Of a stretch of 12,053 nt of DNA, positions 6,616 through 12,053 are shown piece after piece; positions within the stretch are counted from its first letter, which is position 1, and each line of letters begins with the position of its first letter. A program made the position numbers and the translations under genes. Below the pieces are notes generated by a model. It searched no databases and was not told the origin of the DNA. It saw only the letters and a list, made by a program, of their open reading frames with translations. This stretch comes from Acidisphaera sp035272265 (GTDB lineage: Bacteria > Pseudomonadota > Alphaproteobacteria > Acetobacterales > Acetobacteraceae). The stretch is taken from contig DATEQV010000031.1 of the NCBI GenBank assembly GCA_035272265.1, forward strand, positions 1 through 12,053, in the 5' to 3' direction.

Positions 6616-7748
6616 CCGCGCCTGCGGCGGCCGCCGCGCCGGCAGACGACGACGCGCGCGCACCGGCGCCGCCTGACGACCTCATCGCCCGGCTCGCCGC
6701 CCGGCCGACCGATTTCGGCTTCTACCAGGTCATGCGCCGGCTGGAGGCGCTGTACCGCGACCGGCCGCGGCTCGGCAACAGCGTGCGCCCCTCGCAGGAT
6801 GCCGTGCGCCTGGCGCAGGAGCCGTCGCCGATCTTCGCGCCCGCGAGCCTGGCCGGCTTCGAGATGCGTGACGACGGCCGGCCGCCCAAGCTGCTGGTGC
6901 ATTTCTTCGGCCTGTTCGGCCCCGACGGTCCGCTGGCGCTGCACCTGACCCACTACGCCCGCGAGCGCCGCCGCAACGCGCGCGATCCGCACTTCCAGCA
7001 CTTCGCCGACATCTTCCACCACCGCGCGCTGTCGCTGCTGTATCGCGCCTGGGCCGACGTGCGGCCCACCATCGCCTTCGACCGTCCCGCACAGGACCGC
7101 TTCGCCGTCTATCTCGGCGCGCTGATCGGGCTGGGCATGGACAGCCTGCGCGACCGCGACGCGATGCCGCAACTGACCAAGCTGCATTTCGCCGGCCGGC
7201 TGGCCAACCAGACCCGCCACGCCGAGGGGCTCAGCGCCATCCTCTCGTCGTTCTTCACCATGCCGGTGCGCGTCGAGACCTTCATCGGCACCTGGCTGAC
7301 CATGCCGACGACCGATCGCACGGCACTCGGCGGCGATCCGCGGACCGGCACCATCGGCCGCAGCGTGCTGGTGGGCGGGCGGGCATGGAGCCGGCAGGCC
7401 AAGTTCCGCATCGTCTTCGGCCCGCTGAGCCTGGCCGACTACCTGCGCCTGCTGCCGGGCGGCCTGAGTTTCCACCGGCTGATCCCGATCGTGCGAAACT
7501 ATGTCGGCGACGTGCTGCTATGGGACGTCAACATCGTGCTCAAGCGCGAGGAGGTGCCGCCGACCTTGCTGGGCCAGCAGGGCCGGCTGGGCTGGACCTC
7601 CTGGATGGGGACGCGCCGCAGCCTGGACGACGCGGCCGACCTGTTCCTCGACGCCAGCGCCGACAGCTTCGCCCAGCGCATCGACGAACGCACCGCGACG
7701 GAGTCACACTCCGCCGATCATCCTCCTGCCGCCGAGGCCGTCGCATGA
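6579..7748 (+). CDS. tssG: TssG (ImpH), T6SS baseplate component
   Basis: Encodes 389 residues. After a disordered Ala/Pro/Asp-rich leader (about 7-32) come the family motifs: PTDFGFYQVMRRLEALY (43-59), RLGNSVRP (64-71), HFFGLFGPDGPLALHLTHYA (108-127), FADIFHHRALSLLYRAWA (142-159), and late RSVLVGGRAWSRQAKFRIV (261-279), FGPLSLADYLRLLPGG (280-295), and LGQQGRLGWTSWMG (331-344). In the family TssG makes the core of each baseplate wedge, gripped by two TssF, and contacts TssE and TssK. ATG 6579 is chosen because of the near-perfect ribosome site GGAGGTGA upstream. The leader is longer and lower in complexity than the conserved core needs, and could be removed by an alternative start, though none has a comparable ribosome site. 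The last four bases (ATGA) overlap the clpV start. Confidence 0.94.
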   Translation: MADADWPAPDTLTAPAAAAAPADDDARAPAPPDDLIARLAARPTDFGFYQVMRRLEALYRDRPRLGNSVRPSQDAVRLAQEPSPIFAPASLAGFEMRDDGRPPKLLVHFFGLFGPDGPLALHLTHYARERRRNARDPHFQHFADIFHHRALSLLYRAWADVRPTIAFDRPAQDRFAVYLGALIGLGMDSLRDRDAMPQLTKLHFAGRLANQTRHAEGLSAILSSFFTMPVRVETFIGTWLTMPTTDRTALGGDPRTGTIGRSVLVGGRAWSRQAKFRIVFGPLSLADYLRLLPGGLSFHRLIPIVRNYVGDVLLWDVNIVLKREEVPPTLLGQQGRLGWTSWMGTRRSLDDAADLFLDASADSFAQRIDERTATESHSADHPPAAEAVA

Positions 7749-10432
7749 CCGAGATCAGCCGCTCCGCCCTGTTCGGCAAGCTCAATCCCCTCGCCTACAA
7801 GGCGATCGAAGGGGCCACGGTGTTCTGCAAGCTGCGCGGCAACCCGTATGTCGAGACGGTCCACTGGCTGCAGCAGATCCTGCAGAACCCGGATTCCGAC
7901 CTGCACCGCATCCTGCGCCACTTCGAGGTCGATCCCTCACGGCTTGCCGCCGACATCACCGCTGCCCTCGACCGGCTGCCGCGCGGCGCCACGTCGATCT
8001 CCGACTTCTCGCCCAACATCGAGGAATCGATCGAACGCGGCTGGGTGTTCGCCACCCTGATGTTCGGCGAATCCCAGGTCCGCACCGGCCATCTGGTGTT
8101 CGGCGCCCTGCGCACCACCACGCTGCGCAACGCGCTGTATGCGATCAGCCGCCAGTTCGAGCGGGTCAAGGCCGAGACGCTCGGCGACGACTTCGACAAG
8201 ATCCTCGGCGGCTCGCCCGAGGAGCAGATGACGGCGTCGGACGGCTCGACGATGGGCGCCGTCCCAGGCGAGGCATCGAGCGCCATGGCGCCCGCGCAGA
8301 TGGGCAAGCAGGAGGCGCTGGCGAAATTCTCCGTCGACCTGACCGAGCGCGCGCGGAAGGGCGAGATCGACCCGATCGTCGGGCGCGACGAGGAGATCCG
8401 GCAGGTCGTCGACATCCTGATGCGCCGGCGGCAGAACAACCCGATCCTCACCGGCGAGGCGGGCGTCGGCAAGACCGCGGTGGTCGAGGGCTTCGCGCTG
8501 CGCATCGTCGCGGGCGACGTGCCGCCGATGCTGAAGGACGTCAGCCTGCGCACGCTCGACGTGGGCCTGCTGCAGGCGGGCGCGTCGATGAAGGGCGAGT
8601 TCGAGAACCGGCTGCGCCAGGTGATCGAGGAAGTGCAGTCCTCGCCCAAGCCGATCATCCTGTTCATCGACGAGGCCCACACGCTGATCGGCGCCGGCGG
8701 TGCCGCGGGCACGGGCGATGCGGCGAACCTGCTGAAGCCGGCGCTGGCGCGCGGCACGCTGCGCACCATCGCCGCCACCACCTGGGCCGAATACAAGAAG
8801 TATTTCGAGAAGGATCCGGCGCTGACCCGCCGCTTCCAGGTCATCCAGATCGACGAGCCCAGCGAGACGAAGGCGATCCTGATGATGCGCGGGATGGTCT
8901 CGACGCTGGAGAAATACCACCGCGTGCAGATCCTCGACGAGGCGATCGACGCGGCAGTACGGCTGTCGCATCGCTACATCCCGGCGCGCCAGCTGCCGGA
9001 CAAGTCGGTCAGCCTGCTCGACACCGCGGCCGCGCGCGTCGCGATCAGCCAGCACGCCGTGCCGCCGCAGGTGGATGACTGCCGCCGCCGCATCCAGGCG
9101 CTGGAGACCGAGCAGGAGATCATCGAACGCGAAAAGGCGGTCGGCCTCGACACCGAAGCGCGCGAGGCGTCGGTGCTGCATGACCTCGCGACCGAGCGCG
9201 AGCGTCTGGTCGGACTGGAAGCGCGCTGGAACGAGGAAAAGGCGATGGTCGATCGCATCCTCGACCTGCGCGCACAGCTGCGCGGCGACGCGGCGCCGGT
9301 CGATCCGCCCGCCGCGAGCGCGGCCGCGGCGGACAAACCGGACCACGCGGCGCTGCTGGCCGAGCTCAAGCCCCTGCAGGACGCGCTGGCGACGCACCAG
9401 GGCGAGAACCCGCTCATTCTGCCGAGCGTGGACCGGCAGGCGGTGGCGACGGTGGTGGGCGACTGGACCGGCATCCCGGTCGGCCGGATGGTGAAGAACG
9501 AGATCTCCGCGGTGCTGCATCTCGCCGACACGCTGAAGAAGCGCGTCATCGGCCAGGACCACGGGCTGGAGATGATCGCCAAGCGCGTGCAGACCTCGCG
9601 CGCCGGCCTGGACAATCCGTCCAAGCCGATCGGCGTGTTCATGCTCTGCGGCCCGTCCGGCGTGGGCAAGACGGAAACCGCGCTGGCGCTGGCGGAATCG
9701 CTGTACGGCGGCGAGCAGAACCTGATCACCATCAACATGAGCGAGTTCCAGGAGGCGCACACCGTCTCGACGCTGAAGGGCGCGCCGCCGGGCTACGTGG
9801 GTTACGGCGAGGGCGGCGTGCTGACCGAGGCGGTGCGGCGCAAGCCGTATTCCGTCGTGCTGCTCGACGAGGTCGAGAAGGCGCACAGCGACGTGCACGA
9901 GATCTTCTTCCAGGTGTTCGACAAGGGCATGATGGAGGACGGCGAAGGACGGCTGATCAACTTCAAGAACACGCTGATCATCCTGACGTCGAACGCCGGC
10001 ACCGACCTGATCATGTCGATGTGCCGCGACCCCGAGCTGATGCCCGAGCCGGAGGAGGTGGCGAAGGCGCTGCGCGAGCCGCTGCTGAAGGTCTTCCCCC
10101 CGGCGCTGCTCGGGCGGCTGATCGTGATCCCGTATTATCCGCTGTCCGACGCGGTGATGGTCGACATCATCCGGCTGCAGCTCGGCCGGATCGCGCGCCG
10201 CATCGCCGAGCATCACAAGGTGCCGTTCACCTACGACGAGGACGTGGTGAAGCTGATCGTCGCGCGCTGCAACGAGCCGGAGAGCGGCGGGCGCATCATC
10301 GACGCGATCCTGACCAACACGATGCTGCCGGCGATCTCGGCCGCCTTCCTCGAGAAGCTGATGGAGGGCAGTCCGATCGCCCGCGTGCGTGTCGGGGCGA
10401 CGGACAGCGAGTTCAACTACGCGTTCGACTGA
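7745..10432 (+). CDS. clpV: ClpV (TssH), AAA+ ATPase that disassembles contracted T6SS sheath
   Basis: Encodes 895 residues. Order of domains: Clp N-domain (about 1-155, opening LFGKLNPLAYKAIEGA), first AAA+ module with Walker A GEAGVGKT (237-244), pore-loop region GASMKGEF (279-286) and Walker B LFIDE (306-310), the ClpV-typical TWAEYKKYFEKDPALTRRFQ, a coiled-coil middle domain (about 442-550) containing an Ala/Pro-rich stretch near 515-535, then a second AAA+ module with GPSGVGKT (636-643), pore loop GYVGYGEGG (683-691) and Walker B VLLDE (705-709). The C-terminal NEPESGGRIIDAILTNTMLP is characteristic of ClpV rather than ClpB. Both ATPase sites look intact. The frame is open back to 7385, but the family N-terminus begins at ATG 7745, which overlaps the tssG stop and has GAGG at 7734-7737. 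ClpV threads TssC subunits to recycle the sheath; with TagJ present, recruitment may involve that protein. Confidence 0.97.
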   Translation: MTEISRSALFGKLNPLAYKAIEGATVFCKLRGNPYVETVHWLQQILQNPDSDLHRILRHFEVDPSRLAADITAALDRLPRGATSISDFSPNIEESIERGWVFATLMFGESQVRTGHLVFGALRTTTLRNALYAISRQFERVKAETLGDDFDKILGGSPEEQMTASDGSTMGAVPGEASSAMAPAQMGKQEALAKFSVDLTERARKGEIDPIVGRDEEIRQVVDILMRRRQNNPILTGEAGVGKTAVVEGFALRIVAGDVPPMLKDVSLRTLDVGLLQAGASMKGEFENRLRQVIEEVQSSPKPIILFIDEAHTLIGAGGAAGTGDAANLLKPALARGTLRTIAATTWAEYKKYFEKDPALTRRFQVIQIDEPSETKAILMMRGMVSTLEKYHRVQILDEAIDAAVRLSHRYIPARQLPDKSVSLLDTAAARVAISQHAVPPQVDDCRRRIQALETEQEIIEREKAVGLDTEAREASVLHDLATERERLVGLEARWNEEKAMVDRILDLRAQLRGDAAPVDPPAASAAAADKPDHAALLAELKPLQDALATHQGENPLILPSVDRQAVATVVGDWTGIPVGRMVKNEISAVLHLADTLKKRVIGQDHGLEMIAKRVQTSRAGLDNPSKPIGVFMLCGPSGVGKTETALALAESLYGGEQNLITINMSEFQEAHTVSTLKGAPPGYVGYGEGGVLTEAVRRKPYSVVLLDEVEKAHSDVHEIFFQVFDKGMMEDGEGRLINFKNTLIILTSNAGTDLIMSMCRDPELMPEPEEVAKALREPLLKVFPPALLGRLIVIPYYPLSDAVMVDIIRLQLGRIARRIAEHHKVPFTYDEDVVKLIVARCNEPESGGRIIDAILTNTMLPAISAAFLEKLMEGSPIARVRVGATDSEFNYAFD

Positions 10433-10441
10433 CCGACGCCG

Positions 10442-10522
10442 CGCGATGGGCGAACGACGCGCATCGCGATCGCGCTGATACCGGCAGACGGGGCTCTCGA
10501 CCGGTCATGCCGGGCCCCGGTC
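10442..10522 (+). terminator. GC-rich inverted repeats after clpV, possible transcript end
   Basis: Two stems follow the clpV stop. The first is CGCGATG (10442-10448) with CATCGCG (10462-10468), loop 13 bases. The second is GACCGG (10499-10504) with CCGGTC (10517-10522), loop 12 bases, which can alternatively fold as GCCGG (10509-10513) with CCGGC (10522-10526). Neither has a T-run, so a classical intrinsic terminator is not shown. They may mark the end of the main operon or stabilise its 3' end. The rest of the 224-bp gap up to 10584 shows no gene I can support. Confidence 0.3.
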
Positions 10523-10584
10523 CGGCGGCGCAGCAGGACCACACGCCTGCTCCCTCCACTGGCACGCGGACGCGCGAACATGCG

Positions 10585-10614
10585 TTGAAACGATCGGAAA
10601 TCCTGTGATACACT
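10585..10614 (+). promoter_or_regulatory. Sigma70-type promoter candidate upstream of the unassigned module
   Basis: TTGAAA (10585-10590) matches the -35 consensus at five of six positions. After an 18-base spacer comes TACACT (10609-10614), four of six to the -10 consensus, preceded by TGA at 10606-10608, which fits an extended -10 (TGn). This is the most AT-rich patch in the whole window. Transcription would begin near 10621, about 35 bases before the next gene's ATG. The assignment is by eye only. Confidence 0.55.
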
Positions 10615-10615
10615 C

Positions 10616-10637
10616 ACGGAACGAACTGGACGGAACG
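10616..10637 (+). repeat. 8-bp direct repeat downstream of the -10 box
   Basis: ACGGAACG occurs at 10616-10623 and 10630-10637, 14 bases apart start to start, spanning the expected transcription start and the early leader. It could be a regulator site, but the spacing is not a clean helical turn and two short copies can arise by chance. Confidence 0.3.
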
Positions 10638-10656
10638 GACCCTTAGGAGCTGACCG

Positions 10657-11889
10657 ATGGCCGACAAGAAGGGCGACAAGAAGGGCGACAAGAAAACCAG
10701 TCCCGACGACATCATGGATCCCAAGGAGATGAAGCCGATCCTGGCGGAGTCCAAGCGCGGCAGGCCGGCGGCCTGCGCGATCGCGCTGACGAAGGACAAG
10801 GACGGCGTCATCCTGCTCGACAAGCGCAAGAAGCCCAAGAAGCTGCTGGCGGAGCTGAAGAAGCAGGCCACCGACCTCGGTCTCGAACTGGAAACGACGA
10901 CGCTGCGGTTCGGCCGTGCGGTCGTCGATGCCGACACCGACCCCAAGCTGCTGTCCCTCACGGTCAACAAGGAAGCACCCGGGGCGATGCGTCCCAGGCT
11001 GCTCGAGCAGATCAAGAAGGCCGGCTTCTCGAAGCTGGAGATCGTCGTCGATGCGAACCTGGAGGCCGAGCCGGAGGAAGACGAGCCGGCGGCCGCTCCG
11101 GGCGCGGCCGCCGCTCCGCCGTCCGGCAGCGCCGCGGCGCCCCCGCCCGGCGCAGCTGCGACGCCGGCCGCTGCGCCGCAGGCGCCCAGCCAGCCGGCCC
11201 CGGCCGATGCGTCCACGCAAGCGACAGGTACGGGCCCGGACGCCGCGGCGCTGACGAAGGAGCTGACGGAACTGGTCCGTCAGGTGGTTGCGGCCAGTGC
11301 GCAGAACCCCGCGCAAGCGGCGAAGCTCGCCGATCTGGCGAAGGCCGCGCAGGCCAGGCTGAAACGCGGCGAGCTGGACCAGGTAGCGGCCGAGATCAAG
11401 GATCTGCGCGACGCCCTGGCCAAGGCCGGATCGGACGGCGGGACCGCTGCCGCCGCACCGTCCGGGTCCGCCCCGAACGGCGCCGACCCGGCGATGATCA
11501 ACAAGCTGAAAAAGAGCCGCGACGTCTGGGACGCGACGGTTGCGAAGATCGCCCGCGACCTCGACCAGCTGGTGAAGGCCGTCACGGCCGCGAGCGCCGG
11601 CCACGAACTCGGCGACGGTTTCGAGCGGGAGTTCCAGACCGTCGTGAAGCCGCTGCTGGACACGGTGGACACCACCCTGTCCGACCTGCTGAGCGAGGCC
11701 GCGAAGGCCGGCACGCCCGAGGAGCATCAGCGCATGCTGAGCCAGGCCCGCGAGACGGTCGGGAAGCTGACGAAGTTCGTGCAGTCCCACCCCGTCGTCG
11801 GACATCTCGACGACAACCCGTTCGTCCCGATGTCCTTGCAGAAGACGTTGAGCGCGTCGCTGACGGCCGTTTCCAACACGCTCGGCTAG
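10657..11889 (+). CDS. Unassigned 410-residue multidomain protein downstream of clpV
   Basis: I cannot place this protein in a named family. The start ATG 10657 has AGGAG at 10645-10649, seven bases upstream. Seen in order: a Lys-rich head with ADKK-GDKK-GDKK repeats (2-13); a compact alpha/beta-looking domain (about 22-133) with AIALTKDKDGVILLDKRKKP (41-60), TTLRFGRAVVD (81-91), a strand LSLTVN (99-104) and KLEIVVD (126-132); an acidic patch EAEPEEDE (136-143); an Ala/Pro linker (144-190); a helical segment (192-256) with LKRGELDQVAAEIKDLRDAL; a second linker (260-276) repeating AAAAPSGSA; and a helical C-terminal domain (277-410) ending with HPVVGHLDDNPFVPMSLQ (378-395). There is no signal peptide or membrane segment, so it is cytosolic or T6SS-exported. 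Its place between clpV and a repeat-bearing gene suggests an accessory, adaptor or effector-related role, by inference only. Confidence 0.85.
   Translation: MADKKGDKKGDKKTSPDDIMDPKEMKPILAESKRGRPAACAIALTKDKDGVILLDKRKKPKKLLAELKKQATDLGLELETTTLRFGRAVVDADTDPKLLSLTVNKEAPGAMRPRLLEQIKKAGFSKLEIVVDANLEAEPEEDEPAAAPGAAAAPPSGSAAAPPPGAAATPAAAPQAPSQPAPADASTQATGTGPDAAALTKELTELVRQVVAASAQNPAQAAKLADLAKAAQARLKRGELDQVAAEIKDLRDALAKAGSDGGTAAAAPSGSAPNGADPAMINKLKKSRDVWDATVAKIARDLDQLVKAVTAASAGHELGDGFEREFQTVVKPLLDTVDTTLSDLLSEAAKAGTPEEHQRMLSQARETVGKLTKFVQSHPVVGHLDDNPFVPMSLQKTLSASLTAVSNTLG
10660..10695 (+). repeat. Three tandem 12-bp repeats at the 5' end of the unassigned gene
   Basis: Units at 10660-10671, 10672-10683 and 10684-10695 follow the pattern GGCGACAAGAAG, with one change in the first copy (GCC for GGC) and one in the last (AAA for AAG). 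They encode ADKK, GDKK, GDKK, giving a strongly basic head to the protein. The unit keeps the reading frame, so copy-number change would be tolerated. Confidence 0.8.
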
Positions 11890-11904
11890 TAGGAACGTCC
11901 TCCG

Positions 11905-12053
11905 ATGTCGCTGACCGACGACCAGATCGCCTGGCTGCAGCAAAACAAGGCGATGAGCGGTGGATCGGGGGACGGTGGCTCTTCGAGCACACCCTCGCCG
12001 CAGGTCAGCACGCCCTCGCCGCAGGTCAGCACGCCATCGCCGCAGGTCAGCAC
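11905..12053 (+). CDS. Unassigned gene, 5' part only, with TPSPQVS tandem repeats (3' truncated by window edge)
   Basis: ATG 11905 lies 15 bases after the stop of the 410-residue gene, with AGGA at 11891-11894 as a ribosome site ten bases upstream. The frame stays open to the edge, giving 49 complete residues. It starts MSLTDDQIAWLQQNKAM, a short amphipathic helix-like stretch, passes through a Gly/Ser run (18-28), then enters three copies of TPSPQVS (29-49). The helix plus disordered repeat could be a docking segment and spacer ahead of a domain outside the window, as in some secreted or adaptor-bound T6SS effectors, but nothing visible proves it. No signal peptide is seen. The short gap implies co-transcription with the preceding gene and perhaps a shared function. 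It is too short for the usual long-ORF criteria; support comes from the start context, codon pattern and in-frame repeats. Confidence 0.75.
   Translation, partial: MSLTDDQIAWLQQNKAMSGGSGDGGSSSTPSPQVSTPSPQVSTPSPQVS
11989..12053 (+). repeat. 21-bp tandem repeats encoding TPSPQVS, continuing past the window
   Basis: Copies at 11989-12009, 12010-12030 and 12031-12051 differ only at third codon positions: ACA versus ACG in the first codon and CCC versus CCA in the second. The next copy begins at 12052. Such near-identity points to recent expansion. Total copy number cannot be seen here. Confidence 0.93.

Noticed and set aside
7385..7744. Upstream extension of the clpV frame (start at 7385)
   Set aside because: It overlaps conserved tssG coding; the ClpV N-domain begins at 7745.
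7937..10216. Minus-strand open frame of 759 codons opposite clpV
   Set aside because: Same cause; the + strand is a complete ClpV with both Walker A/B pairs.
10465..10474. Palindrome CGCGATCGCG containing the octamer GCGATCGC, reminiscent of cyanobacterial HIP1
   Set aside because: Single occurrence noted, and the gene set and composition do not point to a cyanobacterium; expected by chance in GC-rich sequence.
10560..10576. TGGCAC at the right distance range to be a sigma54 -24 element upstream of 10657
   Set aside because: No GC at the required 10-base spacing after GG; the sigma70-type pair at 10585-10614 fits much better.
10417..11943. Minus-strand open frame of 508 codons spanning the unassigned gene and its promoter region
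   Set aside because: It crosses the intergenic promoter region and two gene borders; low-complexity Arg/Gly/Leu composition; the + strand frame has a good ribosome site and sensible domain layout.

Overview
The window is a stretch of a type VI secretion system (T6SS) locus, all on the + strand. The DNA is very GC-rich with strong G/C bias at third codon positions, as in a GC-rich proteobacterium. The gene content (TagJ/ImpE-type accessory gene, 'imp'-style order) fits Pseudomonadota, possibly an alphaproteobacterium, but genus cannot be read from the sequence. No tRNA, rRNA, CRISPR array, insertion sequence or attachment site was seen.

Layout. The left edge (1-520) is the C-terminal part of tssA. 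It is followed by the sheath genes tssB (591-1112) and tssC (1116-2600), the tube gene hcp (2723-3328), the accessory gene tagJ/impE (3333-4202), and the baseplate genes tssE (4205-4732), tssF (4732-6615) and tssG (6579-7748). The sheath-recycling ATPase gene clpV/tssH (7745-10432) ends the run. From hcp to clpV the genes are separated by at most 4 bases or overlap, so they look like one translationally coupled operon. Several starts inside long open frames were corrected: tssF, tssG and clpV all begin well inside longer uninterrupted frames. The membrane-complex genes (tssJ, tssL, tssM), tssK and vgrG are not in this window.

After clpV comes a non-coding stretch of 224 bp with GC-rich inverted repeats, then a good sigma70-type promoter candidate and a well-placed ribosome binding site. 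This starts a second module: a 410-residue multidomain protein I cannot assign to a named family (10657-11889), and 15 bases later a gene that runs off the right edge (11905 onward). The latter's N-terminus opens into near-identical 21-bp tandem repeats encoding TPSPQVS. This two-gene module is the least explained part of the window and the best place to look for new T6SS-linked biology (effector, adaptor or other accessory).

How the genes work together: Hcp rings form the inner tube; TssB/TssC form the contractile sheath on a TssE/F/G baseplate, with TssA guiding assembly. ClpV disassembles contracted sheath, with TagJ probably linking sheath and ClpV. Possible expression tuning is visible around hcp: a strong Shine-Dalgarno for hcp, then a perfect 10-bp inverted repeat just inside tagJ, whose own start is a TTG with a poor Shine-Dalgarno.
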